Below are positions 26,300-35,727 of a stretch of DNA of 51,747 bases, piece after piece (position 1 is the first letter of the stretch; each line of letters starts with the position of its first letter). The stretch covers positions 1 through 51,747 of the forward strand of contig JAIESL010000042.1 in NCBI GenBank assembly GCA_019746095.1, given 5' to 3'. The notes below the pieces were generated by a model. It was not told the origin of the DNA, did no database searches, and saw only the letters and a list, made by a program, of their open reading frames with translations. This DNA comes from Caulobacteraceae bacterium (GTDB taxonomy: Bacteria > Pseudomonadota > Alphaproteobacteria > Caulobacterales > Caulobacteraceae). The position numbers and the translations under genes are program-made.

Positions 26300-27685
26300 C
26301 TACCCGGCCGACATCTGCCCTGGCTGCTGCTTGTCCTTCAGGGTCACCAGTTCCTCGGCCATGGTGGGGTGGACGGCGCAGGTGGCGTCCCACTGGGCCT
26401 TGGTCAGGCCGGCCTTCACGGCGATGGCGGCCAGCTGGATCATCTCGGGCGACTCCGGCCCGACGATGTGGACGCCGACCACCTTCTGGCTCTGGCCGTC
26501 GACGACCAGCTTCATCAGCACCCGCTCGTCCGAGCCGGTGAAGGCGTATTTCATCGGCCGGAAACGGGTCAGATAGACGTCGACCTCACCGGCGCAGCTG
26601 TGCCGCGCCTCGCTCTCGGTCAGGCCGACGGTGCCGACCGGCGGCTGGCTGAACACGGCGCTGGCGACGGCCTCATAGTCGAAGGCCTGGGGGTTGTTGC
26701 GATAGACGGTCTCATGGAAGGCCACCGCCTCGCGGATGGCCACGGGGGTCAGGTTGATGCGGTCGGTGACGTCGCCGATGGCCCAGATGTTTTCGGCCGT
26801 GGTCTTCGACAGCCCATCGACCTTGATCGCCCCCTTTTCGTTCAGCTCGACCCCGGCGACCTCCAGCCCCAGCGCCTTGACGTGGGGCACCCGGCCGGTG
26901 GCGAACATGACCACGTCGGTCTCGATCTCGTGGCCGTTCTCGAGCCGGTTCAGCAAGCCGGTGGCGGTCTTTTCGATCGCGGCGTGCCGGCAGCCGAGGA
27001 TGACCTTGATCCCCCGCTTCTCGATCTCGCCGGCCAGATGGGCGCGCACATCGTCGTCAAAGCCCCGCAGGAGGTTGGGGCCGCGGTAGATGAGGGTGGT
27101 GTCGACCCCCAGGCCGGCGAAAATGCCCGCGAACTCGACGGCGATATAGCCGCCGCCGGCGATCAGGATGCGTTTGGGCAATTCGGGCAGATGGAAGGCC
27201 TCTTCCGAGGTGATGGCGTGTTCCACACCGGGCAGGTCCTCCGGCACCCAGGGCCGGCCGCCCGTGGCGATGAGAATGCGTTCGGCCGTGATGATCTGGT
27301 CCTTGCCCAGGATCTCGACCGTATGGGCGTCCTTCAGCACGGCCCGGCCGTGGATCAGATCAACCCCGGCCTTGCCCAGGTTGGCGGCATAGATGCCCGA
27401 CAGGCGGGCGATCTCGATATCCTTGGCCTGGAGGAATTTGGGCCAGTCGAAGCTGGCCTCCACCGTCCAGCCATAGCCTTCCGCCGTCTCGAACTGGTGG
27501 GCGAAGTCACTGGCCATGACCATGAATTTCTTGGGCACACAGCCACGGACGACGCAGGTGCCGCCGACCCGATGCTCCTCGGCAATGGCCACCCGCTTGC
27601 CGCCGAGGGCCGTCAGCCGCGCGGCCCGCACGCCGCCCGAACCGGCGCCGATGACGAACAGGTCGTAGTCGTAGGTGTCAGCCAC
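26300..27685 (-). CDS. gor: Glutathione-disulfide reductase
   Basis: 461-residue flavoprotein that keeps glutathione reduced using NADPH. N-terminal FAD motif VIGAGSGGVRAAR; redox disulfide GGTCVVRGCVPKK (Cys44, Cys49); nucleotide site GGGYIAVEFAGIF followed by YRGPNLLRGFD, whose arginines fit NADPH preference; FAD contact AIGDVTDRINLTPVA; and the C-terminal HPTMAEEL with the proton-donor His439. Distinguished from dihydrolipoamide dehydrogenase by the CVVRGC loop and dimer end. It is divergent from the secreted protein at 27851. Confidence 0.95.
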   Translation of the reverse strand: MADTYDYDLFVIGAGSGGVRAARLTALGGKRVAIAEEHRVGGTCVVRGCVPKKFMVMASDFAHQFETAEGYGWTVEASFDWPKFLQAKDIEIARLSGIYAANLGKAGVDLIHGRAVLKDAHTVEILGKDQIITAERILIATGGRPWVPEDLPGVEHAITSEEAFHLPELPKRILIAGGGYIAVEFAGIFAGLGVDTTLIYRGPNLLRGFDDDVRAHLAGEIEKRGIKVILGCRHAAIEKTATGLLNRLENGHEIETDVVMFATGRVPHVKALGLEVAGVELNEKGAIKVDGLSKTTAENIWAIGDVTDRINLTPVAIREAVAFHETVYRNNPQAFDYEAVASAVFSQPPVGTVGLTESEARHSCAGEVDVYLTRFRPMKYAFTGSDERVLMKLVVDGQSQKVVGVHIVGPESPEMIQLAAIAVKAGLTKAQWDATCAVHPTMAEELVTLKDKQQPGQMSAG

Positions 27686-27850
27686 TGCGCATTCCCCGAT
27701 GGTGAGCCATGGCAGGTAGCCATCCCGTTCCCGACCGGCAAGCCGCGAGCCCGGATTGGCGGTGCGACAGGATACCCCCCGGAGCCGTTTCGCGTTGACC
27801 GTGCGCGCCGCCTGCCCTTAGTGCCGTCCGGGTATCCATACGGGGCGTGC

Positions 27851-28816
27851 ATGATGATCGAACTCCTCTTCGCCGGCGCGCTGCTGACGGCCTCGCAACA
27901 GGTCCCCGCCTCCGCGCCGCCGCCGGTCCCGACCATGGAGCAGCAGCCGGTCCAGCTGGAGGACGTGGTGGTGTCGGGGCGCTCGCTCGACAGCCTGATC
28001 CGCGATTTCGTCGGCGAGGTCGCCGAGCCCAACCGCAACCGCGGCCTGGCCCGCTGGGAAGACAGCGTCTGCGTCGGCGTGGCCAATCTGAACGGCGAAA
28101 TCGCCCAGTTTCTGTCGGACCGGATTTCGACCGTCGCCCTCGATCTGGGGCTGAGAGCCGGGGCACCGGGCTGCACCCCGAACATCCTGGTCATCGCCAC
28201 GGCCGATGCCGGCGATCTGGCCCGGCAGCTGACCGAAGAGCGTCGCCGCGCCTTCCGCATGGGCGGGTCGGGCATGGATCGCGGCGGGGCGGCCCTGCGC
28301 GACTTCGTGGAGGCCGACCGGCCCGTGCGCTGGTGGCAGATGAGCTTTCCGGTGGACTCGGAAACCGGGGACATCGCGGTGCGGATTCCGGGTCGATGCG
28401 CCAATGACTGCACCAGTGCGGCGGACATCGCCCCGCAGATCGCCATCAACGCCGCCTCGCGGCTGACGACCCAGATCGTCGACAACCTGACCCGGGCGAT
28501 CGTCATCGTCGACGTCGACCAGGTGTCCGGCATCACGGCGCTGCAGCTGGCCGACTATGTCGCCATGGTGTCGCTGGCCCAGATCGATCCGGAAGCGGAC
28601 ACCAGCGGCTATGCCTCGATCCTCAACGTGTTCGAGGCACCGGAGGTCAGCGACAGCCTGACGGACTGGGACCTGGCCTATCTCGACGGCCTGTATGATG
28701 CCGAACGCAACCGCGCCGGCGTGCGGGCGGGACGGAGCGAGATCATCGGCTCCATCCGGCGCTCGCACGAGGCGCTGCGGGAACGGAACGCCGGCGAAGA
28801 GGCCGCGCCGGAGTAG
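27851..28816 (+). CDS. Secreted protein of unknown function
   Basis: 321 residues with an N-terminal signal-like segment (MIELLFAGALLTASQQVPASA). The mature part begins VQLEDVVVSGRSLDSLIRDFV and includes RWEDSVCVGVANLNGEIAQFLSDRI, GAPGCTPNILVIATADA, RPVRWWQMSFP, AIVIVDVDQVSGITALQLADYVAMVSLAQIDPE and WDLAYLDGLY. I have the impression that similar proteins occur, often in several copies, in Caulobacteraceae and sphingomonads, but no function is known to me. Cysteines at CVGV, GCTP and the CANDC pair could form disulfides. The frame is open far upstream but only the ATG at 27851 gives a signal peptide. Confidence 0.8.
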   Translation: MMIELLFAGALLTASQQVPASAPPPVPTMEQQPVQLEDVVVSGRSLDSLIRDFVGEVAEPNRNRGLARWEDSVCVGVANLNGEIAQFLSDRISTVALDLGLRAGAPGCTPNILVIATADAGDLARQLTEERRRAFRMGGSGMDRGGAALRDFVEADRPVRWWQMSFPVDSETGDIAVRIPGRCANDCTSAADIAPQIAINAASRLTTQIVDNLTRAIVIVDVDQVSGITALQLADYVAMVSLAQIDPEADTSGYASILNVFEAPEVSDSLTDWDLAYLDGLYDAERNRAGVRAGRSEIIGSIRRSHEALRERNAGEEAAPE

Positions 28817-28826
28817 CCGGCTCGAC

Positions 28827-29513
28827 TCAGGGCGTCAGGACCTCAACACCGTCGTCCGTGCCGATGATGGCCTCGTCCGCGAGGTCGAGGAACAGGCCGT
28901 GCTCGACCACGCCGGTGATCAGCTTGAGGTCATCGGCCAGTCGGGCCGGGTCGTGGATGGCGACGCATTTCGCGTCATAGATCAGATTGCCGCCATCTGT
29001 GCGAACCAGCCCCCGCTCGGCCGTCCTCACCCGGGCGGGCATGGCGACGTCATGGTCGGCCAGTACATCGGCGATGCGGTTGGCGGTGGTCTTGTGGCCG
29101 AAGGCGACCACCTCGATCGGCAGGGCGAAGGTGCCCAGCACCGGCACCACCTTGGCCCTGTCGGCGATGACGATGCAGCGGGCCGAGGCCTCCCACACCA
29201 GTTTCTCGCGCAGCAGGGCCGCCCCGCCGCCCTTGATCAGTGCCAGGCCGGGACCGACCTCGTCGGCGCCGTCGACGGTCAGGTCGATGCGGGGGGTGTC
29301 CTCCAGCGTCGACAGGGTCAGGCCGAGGTCGCGCGCCAGTTCGGCCGTGGCTTCCGACGTCGGTACACAGCGCAGGCCGGTCAGGTTGCGGGCGGCCAGG
29401 GCCTTGACGAACCAGGCCGCGGTCGAGCCGGTGCCGAGGCCGACCACCATGCCGGCTTCGACGCGGAGGGCGGCGGCTTCGCCGGCCAGACGTTTCTGGG
29501 TGTCGGCGCTCAT
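28827..29513 (-). CDS. rpiA: Ribose-5-phosphate isomerase A
   Basis: 228 residues; interconverts ribose 5-phosphate and ribulose 5-phosphate in the pentose phosphate pathway. Family landmarks: [14 protein letters not shown] (phosphate loop), [11 protein letters not shown] (catalytic Asp), [13 protein letters not shown] (catalytic Glu/Lys area) and [14 protein letters not shown]. Its ATG overlaps the glmU stop by ATGA, so it is the second gene of a coupled glmU-rpiA pair. Confidence 0.96.
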   Translation of the reverse strand: MSADTQKRLAGEAAALRVEAGMVVGLGTGSTAAWFVKALAARNLTGLRCVPTSEATAELARDLGLTLSTLEDTPRIDLTVDGADEVGPGLALIKGGGAALLREKLVWEASARCIVIADRAKVVPVLGTFALPIEVVAFGHKTTANRIADVLADHDVAMPARVRTAERGLVRTDGGNLIYDAKCVAIHDPARLADDLKLITGVVEHGLFLDLADEAIIGTDDGVEVLTP

Positions 29514-30874
29514 TTCGCTTTTGCCGCCTTCCGCGCCCGCATGGTCTCCATGAAGCGTCTGGCCCAGCCCGGCAGCGCTTCCTGCTTGCCGCGCGCCAGC
29601 GCCAGATCCCCGGGTGACACATCGGCGGTGATCACCGACCCCGACCCCACCATGGCCCCCGCCCCGATGGTCACCGGCGCGACCAGCGAACTGTTGGAGC
29701 CGACGAAGGCCCCCTCGCCCACCGTGGTGCGGTGTTTGAAGAAGCCGTCGTAGTTACAGAAGATAGTGCCGGCGCCGATGTTGGCCTTCGCCCCCACCAC
29801 GCCGTCGCCCAGATAGGCCAGGTGGTTGGCCTTGGCCCCGGCGTCCATGCGGACGTTCTTGACCTCGACGAAATTGCCGACCTTGACCCCCTCGCCCAGG
29901 TCCGCGCCGGGGCGGAGCCGGGCATAGGGGCCGACCTCGGCGCCGGCGGCGACCGTCGCCCCCTCGATATGGCTGAAGCTGCGGATGCGGGCGCCCGAGG
30001 CGATCTTCGCCCCGGGTCCGAAGACCACAAACGGCTCGATGGTGGTGCCGCCGCCGACCTCGGTGTCGAACGAGAAATGCACCGTCCGGGGGGCCGGCAT
30101 GGTCACACCGGCGGCCAGGAAGGCCTCGCGCCGGGCCGACTGGAACAGGGCCTCGGCCACGGCCAGTTCGGACTGGGCATTGACCCCCATGACGGCATCC
30201 TCACCGGCGAAGACGGCGCGGGTCGGTGCACCGCGCCTGCGGGCCAGTTCGACCACATCGGTCAGATAGTATTCGCCCTTGGCATTGTCGTTCCTGACCT
30301 CCGCCAGCAGGTCGAACAGCAGGGCCGCGGGGGCCGCCATGACGCCGGAGTTGCAGGCGGTGATCGCCAGCACCTCGGGCGAGGCCTCCTTGGCTTCGGT
30401 GATGGCGGCCAGGGTGTCGCCGTCCATGACCAGCCGGCCATAGGCACCCGGGTCGCGGGCCTCGAAGCCGATGACGGTGACGCCGTCCGGGGCGGCGAAC
30501 ACCGGTTCGATGTCGGCGGCCTTGAGCAGGGGCACGTCGCCATAGGTGATGACCACCTGGCCTGTGAAACCGGCCAGGGCGGCCTCGGCGGCGCGGACGG
30601 CATGGCCGGTACCGATGGGCGGGTCCTGGACCGCGATCGCGGCCTCACCCAGCCGTTTGACCACATGGGCCCGGACCTCGGGCGAGTGGTTGCCAACCAC
30701 CACGATGATCCGCTCACAGCCGAGGGCCTCGGCCGCGTCGATGGCGTGGTCCAGCATGGCGCGGCCGCCGACCGGATGCAGCACCTTGGGCAGGGGGGAT
30801 TTCATCCGCGTGCCCTGGCCGGCGGCGAGGATGATGGCGGCGCGTGAACCTGAAGATGAGGCGGTGCTGGTCAT
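29510..30874 (-). CDS. glmU: Bifunctional GlcN-1-P acetyltransferase / GlcNAc-1-P uridyltransferase GlmU
   Basis: 454 residues. Makes UDP-GlcNAc, precursor of peptidoglycan and lipid A. The N-terminal uridyltransferase has [22 protein letters not shown], then GTGHAV and YGDVPLL. The C-terminal left-handed beta-helix shows hexapeptide repeats ([20 protein letters not shown]), the acetyl-CoA site [21 protein letters not shown] and the loop [16 protein letters not shown]. Length is as expected. It heads the pair with rpiA and is divergent from gph. Confidence 0.97.
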   Translation of the reverse strand: MTSTASSSGSRAAIILAAGQGTRMKSPLPKVLHPVGGRAMLDHAIDAAEALGCERIIVVVGNHSPEVRAHVVKRLGEAAIAVQDPPIGTGHAVRAAEAALAGFTGQVVITYGDVPLLKAADIEPVFAAPDGVTVIGFEARDPGAYGRLVMDGDTLAAITEAKEASPEVLAITACNSGVMAAPAALLFDLLAEVRNDNAKGEYYLTDVVELARRRGAPTRAVFAGEDAVMGVNAQSELAVAEALFQSARREAFLAAGVTMPAPRTVHFSFDTEVGGGTTIEPFVVFGPGAKIASGARIRSFSHIEGATVAAGAEVGPYARLRPGADLGEGVKVGNFVEVKNVRMDAGAKANHLAYLGDGVVGAKANIGAGTIFCNYDGFFKHRTTVGEGAFVGSNSSLVAPVTIGAGAMVGSGSVITADVSPGDLALARGKQEALPGWARRFMETMRARKAAKAK

Positions 30875-30940
30875 GAATCGGTCCGGCGGCTAGGCGTCGG
30901 CAGCGGTCTAGCCCATCCCGGCGGCCGACGGGAGATGCCT

Positions 30941-31645
30941 ATGATCGCGCGCGACCTCGAAGGCTGGACCATCGCCTTCGACCTGGACGGGACCCTGGTG
31001 GATTCCGCGCCGGACCTGATCGGGACGTTGAACCGGCTGCTGGCCTTGCGCGGACATCCGCCCGTGCCCGTGTCCTCGGCCCGGCATCTGGTAGGCCATG
31101 GAGCGCGGCCGCTGCTGCGTCACGGCTTTGCCGAGGCCGGTGCCGTCTGGGACGAGGTCGCCGAGCCCGAACTGTTCGACCAGTTCATCGACGACTATGT
31201 CGCCCACATCGCCGACGACAGCCGGGCCTTCGAGGGTGTGGTCGAGACCCTGGAGCAGCTGTCGGCGCGCGGGGCGGTCCTGTGCGTGGCGACCAACAAG
31301 CGCACCGACCTGGCCGTGGCCCTGATCGGGGCCCTGGACCTGACGCACCATTTCGTCGTGATCGCCGGCCCAGACCGGGTCAGCGCCCGCAAGCCGGACG
31401 GAGCCCATGTGCGCGAGGCGGTGCAGCTGGCCGGCGGCGATCCGGCCCGGGCCGTGATGGTCGGCGACGCCACCACCGACACCGGCACCGCCCGCGCGGC
31501 CGGCGTGCCCTGCGTCGTCTGCAGCTTCGGCTACAATGATGCGCCCTTGGCGGAACTGGGCGGCGACATCGTCATCGACTGTTTCCCCGACCTGATCCAT
31601 GCGGTCGGGACCCTGCGGCAGGCCAGGGACATGCCCTCCATCTGA
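30941..31645 (+). CDS. gph: HAD-superfamily phosphoglycolate phosphatase-like hydrolase
   Basis: 234 residues. HAD motifs: I, FDLDGTLVDSAPD; II, VATNKRT; III, the lysine in RKPDGAHV; IV, MVGDATTDTGTA. The Gph subfamily removes phosphoglycolate made during repair of 3'-damaged DNA or by photorespiration-type side reactions; the substrate is inferred from family. The second of two close ATGs (30941) is chosen because GGGAG lies six bases before it, while it directly abuts the first ATG at 30935. Divergent from glmU. Confidence 0.9.
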   Translation: MIARDLEGWTIAFDLDGTLVDSAPDLIGTLNRLLALRGHPPVPVSSARHLVGHGARPLLRHGFAEAGAVWDEVAEPELFDQFIDDYVAHIADDSRAFEGVVETLEQLSARGAVLCVATNKRTDLAVALIGALDLTHHFVVIAGPDRVSARKPDGAHVREAVQLAGGDPARAVMVGDATTDTGTARAAGVPCVVCSFGYNDAPLAELGGDIVIDCFPDLIHAVGTLRQARDMPSI

Positions 31646-31697
31646 CCGCTTGCCAGCCCCCGAGGAGCGGGCTATGTCCCCGCCTCCTGAACCGGCC

Positions 31698-31772
31698 GGA
31701 TGCGTAGCTCAGCGGGAGAGCACCTCGTTCACACCGAGGGGGTCACAGGTTCAATCCCTGTCGCATCCACCA
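31698..31772 (+). tRNA. tRNA-Val (anticodon CAC)
   Basis: 75 bases with encoded CCA. The acceptor stem is GGATGCG/CGCATCC, the D arm TAGCTCAGCGGGAGAGC, and the anticodon stem CCTCG/CGAGG with loop TTCACAC, so the anticodon is CAC. The T arm is ACAGG-TTCAATC-CCTGT. All stems pair. Confidence 0.97.
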
Positions 31773-31922
31773 TTCCTCCCCCAGTCCAAGCGGATGCCGG
31801 ACCCGGGCCCCGGGCTGGTGGCGGTCGCAGGCTTCGGTCCGTCGAGGGCCCGCGACGACGTCACGGAAGTCCCGATTGCCCGAACGGGCCAATCCGGATG
31901 ACGTTCCGCAAACCTGCCAGGC

Positions 31923-33530
31923 TCACGCCAGGGGATCGGCCCCGGCGGCGGCGACCGTGTCGAGCAGCACCTGCATGAGCAGGCCCACCTGAATCGGCTT
32001 GGCGATCAGGCCGGAGAAGCCCGCTGCCTCATACTCGGGCAGTTGATGGGTCATGGTGTTTGCCGTCAGGGCGACAATCGGCGTCACTTTACGCCCTGTC
32101 TCGGCCTCCTGCATCCGGATCAACCGGGTGGCTTCCACCCCGCCCATGACCGGCATCTGGATATCCATCAGGATGACGTCCCAGGGCTGTCCGGCCCAGG
32201 TATCCACGGCCTCACGACCATTTTTGACGACCGTCGCGGTGACGCCGAACTGCTCCAGGATCGTTCGGAGAACGAGCTGGTTGACGTCATTGTCCTCGGC
32301 CGCCAGCACACGCAGGCTGCCCAGCGAGAAAGTCGCAGGTTGCGCGTCCTCCGCCGGATCGGTCGCGGGTTCCGGGTCGGCTGTGCGGACAACCTGAAGC
32401 CTGACCGTGAACCGTGAGCCTTCTCCCGGCCGGCTTTCCACCATGATCGAGCCCCCCATCAGGGCGGCGAGATCACGCGCGATGGACAGGCCAAGGCCGG
32501 TTCCACCGAAGCGTCGGTTGATCGAGGTGTCCGCCTGGTTGAATTCGCGGAAGATTTCGGAAAGTTGGTCCGGAGCGATGCCGATACCTGTGTCGGCAAC
32601 CACGATCTCCAGCCCCCCCTCGATCGCGCGCGCGCTGATCTCCACGCTTCCGGCTTCGGTGAACTTCAGGGCGTTCGAGAGGAGATTATAGACGATCTGC
32701 CGGATGCGGGTCGGGTCGCCGATGTACCGGCCCTGAATCGCCTCGATGTCGAGGCGCATCGACAGCCCCTTCTTGTTGGCCAGGGCGGTGAAGGCCGAGT
32801 GGGCACCGCCCAGCACCTCGCTCATGTCGAAGGGGATCGACTCCAGCTCGATCTTTCCCGCTTCGATGCGGGACAGGTCCAGAAGGTCATTGAGGATGGC
32901 GAGCAGGCCCTCACCGGACTGCTGCACGATGTCGAGTCTGGAGAGTAACCGCTCGTCCGAGGTGTCACGGATCATGACCTGGGTCATGCCAAGGATACCA
33001 TTCAGCGGCGTGCGGATCTCGTGACTCATGACCGACAGGAATGTCGACTTGGCCAGGCTGGCGGCCGTCGCCTCGTCCCGGGCACGCCGGAGGTTTTCGA
33101 TCGTTTCCTGCAGCTCGGCCATCAAGGTCTTCTGCAGGCTGATGGCCGTGCCGACTGCCAAAGACTGATCGGCTATGGAAAAGTCCTTCACCGTCAGGCC
33201 GAGTTCGCCCCAGGCCGCCGCACGCCCCGGGGAGTGGCTCAAGCAGAACACAAAACCGAACGACTGTTTGACCACACAGCCCGACAGGTGAAGTCGGCCA
33301 TCGACGGACCGAATCTGCACCGGAGTCTGGTCGCGCGCCAGGGTGTGCGGGTCCGGGGGTGCGACGGGGCGGTCAAATGCGAACCAGCGATCCAGTCGAT
33401 CACCGGGGCGCATGTCGGGCAGGAATCTGGAGATCGATCGGCCGACGCCCTGAATGGCAAACGCCTCGTCAGTCACCAGATAGCAGGGAAAGAAGTTTTC
33501 GAACTCCCCGCCGGTCAGAACCACATCCAT
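31923..33530 (-). CDS. hnoK: H-NOX-associated hybrid histidine kinase
   Basis: 535 residues. The N-terminal HNOBA-like domain (about 8-125; ENFFPCYLVTDEAFAIQGVG) is the type that contacts H-NOX proteins. A coiled coil (about 130-160) leads to HisKA with SHEIRTPLNG (His170), HATPase (NALKF, DTGIGI, FGGTGLGLSI) and a C-terminal receiver (AAEDNDVNQ, phospho-acceptor Asp456 in LMDIQMP, Lys in AKPI). It is soluble: no membrane helix is seen. The H-NOX gene ends two bases upstream. By precedent NO-bound H-NOX inhibits the kinase; no partner regulator gene is nearby. Confidence 0.92.
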   Translation of the reverse strand: MDVVLTGGEFENFFPCYLVTDEAFAIQGVGRSISRFLPDMRPGDRLDRWFAFDRPVAPPDPHTLARDQTPVQIRSVDGRLHLSGCVVKQSFGFVFCLSHSPGRAAAWGELGLTVKDFSIADQSLAVGTAISLQKTLMAELQETIENLRRARDEATAASLAKSTFLSVMSHEIRTPLNGILGMTQVMIRDTSDERLLSRLDIVQQSGEGLLAILNDLLDLSRIEAGKIELESIPFDMSEVLGGAHSAFTALANKKGLSMRLDIEAIQGRYIGDPTRIRQIVYNLLSNALKFTEAGSVEISARAIEGGLEIVVADTGIGIAPDQLSEIFREFNQADTSINRRFGGTGLGLSIARDLAALMGGSIMVESRPGEGSRFTVRLQVVRTADPEPATDPAEDAQPATFSLGSLRVLAAEDNDVNQLVLRTILEQFGVTATVVKNGREAVDTWAGQPWDVILMDIQMPVMGGVEATRLIRMQEAETGRKVTPIVALTANTMTHQLPEYEAAGFSGLIAKPIQVGLLMQVLLDTVAAAGADPLA

Positions 33531-33532
33531 GG

Positions 33533-34084
33533 CTATTCTGCCGCCGGCGGATCAAACGTCACGGTGAAAAGCCTGGCCTCGCCGTCCATCCCGGAAAAAA
33601 CGACCGATCCGGGCTGGTTGAACCGCATCAGCAGGCCTTCAAGCAGCCCGGAGACAAAGCTCTCGAGGCCCTCCCGCCTGGAGTAATAGGCCAGCTGAAT
33701 GGACCGATCATCATGTGAGACGACAACGAACTGCGGGAGCTGGGCGTCCGGCAGGGCGATCTGGATGCTCGCGTGCATCCGGTCGAGGTTTGTCAGGGCT
33801 TCCAGCAGGGACCCGCCGAGAATCGCCATGACATTGGAATAGAGCCCCTGGTCGGCGGTCTTGACCCAGTGATGGCCGAAAGCCAGCAGCGTCTGGTCAA
33901 CCGTAAGGCCCGCCGTGGACGCCGCCGCACCAATCAGCCTGAAGGTCGTCTCATCGGGATAGGGTTGGGCGCTGACAAAGTCGCCGTCATCGAGTTTGGC
34001 AGAGTGAAGGATCTGATCCCAGGCGGTCGGGCCGAACTGTTCGAGCACCATGGCGCGCGCTGACTTGTGGATCATTCCAAACAT
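33533..34084 (-). CDS. H-NOX heme nitric-oxide sensor
   Basis: 183 residues, the length of a stand-alone H-NOX domain. It begins MFGMIHKSARAMVLEQFGPTAW. The proximal heme ligand is His104 in NLDRMHASI, and the heme-propionate motif YxSxR is intact (Tyr133, Ser135, Arg137 in AYYSRREGL). In facultative bacteria such proteins bind NO and control a partner kinase, often affecting biofilm formation through cyclic-di-GMP. The start is ATG 34084 with GAGG upstream; a longer reading from 34108 lacks a ribosome site. Operon with the kinase downstream. Confidence 0.93.
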   Translation of the reverse strand: MFGMIHKSARAMVLEQFGPTAWDQILHSAKLDDGDFVSAQPYPDETTFRLIGAAASTAGLTVDQTLLAFGHHWVKTADQGLYSNVMAILGGSLLEALTNLDRMHASIQIALPDAQLPQFVVVSHDDRSIQLAYYSRREGLESFVSGLLEGLLMRFNQPGSVVFSGMDGEARLFTVTFDPPAAE

Positions 34085-34315
34085 CGGTGCCTCTCTGGCT
34101 TGGGCCACAATTGCAGCCTGGTGGCCTTGTGTTTCATTCAGCGACCAGACCTGTCCAGATGCGAATTAATCCCAGCGTTATCTGAAACATGCCTCTGCGA
34201 CGCCGGCAGGAATCCCCCAAACTCGGCTCTGTACCCGAGGCCTGCAAACTCGATCAGCGCCGTCGCCTCCACGGTTCCGGGTATGGTCCAGCCGTGCCGG
34301 TTCGGCGGCCGGGGC

Positions 34316-35416
34316 TCAGGTCTCTTCAGACCGGCCTTTCAGGCTGGTTTCGAAATCCATGAAGATGTCGATCAGCTCCGAGACGCTGGGAGCCGGTGAT
34401 TTCGGGCGGAAGCGGAAATTCCAGAAGCTGATGACGTGCTGGATGGCGCCCAGCTGTTCGCCGAGGCGGGCAAACAGCCCGGGTGCGCGGAGCAGGAAGT
34501 CCCGGAAGATGAGAGCATCGCCGTTCTGGGTGAGGCCGGCGTAGGCCTCGTCATAGATCTTCATCGTCTGACGGGTTTCCTTCCGGGCCAGCTTGATCTG
34601 GTCTCGGACCACCTCGCGGCCGCGGGCCAGGTACTCCCGGGCCTCGCGGTCCATGGGGCCGACCGGTTTGATGCTGGCGACCTTGTCCATCACGCTGGCG
34701 ATATCCTCGGCCATGCTTCCGAGGGTCCATTTGAAATAGAGGAAGCCCTTCCAGCAGAAGATGCCCTCCTCATATTGCTCGGGACTGAGGCGCAGGACCT
34801 CGCCCAGGCCGTCCAAACGGTCGCCGGGCGCATTGGAGAGGATCTTGGCGGCCATCCGGCTGATCGCACCGGGCGAGGCCTTGGTCCCGCCGAGGCTGAG
34901 CTGGACCAGGGGCTCGATCTCGTGCTGCACGAAGTTGAGCATCTTCTGCATGTCGCCTTCACTGATGGCGAAATAGCAGGGGGCCGGATCAATGCCGGCC
35001 CGGCTCAGCTGCTCGCGCAACAGGAAGGGATCCAGCGAAGGCAGCTGGTCGATGAGCCGGAGCGTCCGGAAGTCGGGATGATCCACGGTGATCCCGAACA
35101 CCTCCTTGAGGATGGCGGTGTGGTTGATCTGGTCAAAGAAGACGTAGCGGCCGCCGGCCTTGAGCTCGCGGTTGTCGATCGGCACCACGATCTTGGTGGC
35201 GACCCGGCGCTGCCCCCGGAACAGGTCCGTCTCGTTGCGACGCAGCCGGTGTTTGATCAGGAGGGCCTGGTTCAGCCCCGGGGTCTGAAACAGCGGCTGC
35301 TCGGACCAGGCCGTCGTCTGGCCGTGGACCTTGTAGATCTGGAACAGGTTCAGCACCCTCGCTGTGGAGGCTGACTTCTCCAGAAACTCGAGACTGCGAA
35401 CAGCGCGATCCGACAT
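34316..35416 (-). CDS. Hypothetical protein, 366 residues
   Basis: I do not recognise this protein. It is soluble by eye, mainly helical in the C-terminal half (REVVRDQIKLARKETRQTMKIYDEAYAGL), with an N-terminal region RVLNLFQIYKVHGQTTAW and TKIVVPIDNRELKAGGRYVFFDQ that looks beta-rich. There is no signal peptide, no membrane helix and no clear catalytic motif. ATG at 35416 has AAGGG six bases upstream; an in-frame ATG at 35452 lacks one. It is on the same strand as the H-NOX gene, 231 bases upstream of it, so a link to NO signalling is possible but unproven. Confidence 0.75.
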   Translation of the reverse strand: MSDRAVRSLEFLEKSASTARVLNLFQIYKVHGQTTAWSEQPLFQTPGLNQALLIKHRLRRNETDLFRGQRRVATKIVVPIDNRELKAGGRYVFFDQINHTAILKEVFGITVDHPDFRTLRLIDQLPSLDPFLLREQLSRAGIDPAPCYFAISEGDMQKMLNFVQHEIEPLVQLSLGGTKASPGAISRMAAKILSNAPGDRLDGLGEVLRLSPEQYEEGIFCWKGFLYFKWTLGSMAEDIASVMDKVASIKPVGPMDREAREYLARGREVVRDQIKLARKETRQTMKIYDEAYAGLTQNGDALIFRDFLLRAPGLFARLGEQLGAIQHVISFWNFRFRPKSPAPSVSELIDIFMDFETSLKGRSEET

Positions 35417-35727
35417 AACGACCCTTCTGGCGCGCCCTGCGAGCGTCTTCATGCAGCCGGGATGTTTTCCGGAATGATAACGAACGGATATCTCGCGGAA
35501 AAAAAGTCGGTGCGGCTGCCGGACGGGCCGAGGCGGCGGGCCATGCTCCGGCGCATTTGATGCGGTGCCTGCTCCATGGGCGCGGCGGGGCCGGAGGGCC
35601 TGTCCGGGCTTCAGCGGAACATTTTGACCGGCTTCACCATTTTGCCGCTTTTCCCGACCATAGGCTGCCGGTCCGCCGCCTTCCGCGCCGACTATCCGCG
35701 CGCTGAATCGTGCTATTGGACCGCCCC
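35417..35727. other. 311-base divergent gap before the DEAD-box helicase
   Basis: No gene seen. It must hold both divergent promoters. A short A-rich stretch (35500-35508) and TTGACCGGC (35625-35633) are the only notable AT-richer or -35-like spots; no confident promoter can be drawn. Confidence 0.4.

Noticed and set aside
26228..27850. Upstream in-frame extension of the secreted protein at 27851
   Set aside because: It is the antisense of gor. Only the start at 27851 gives a signal peptide.
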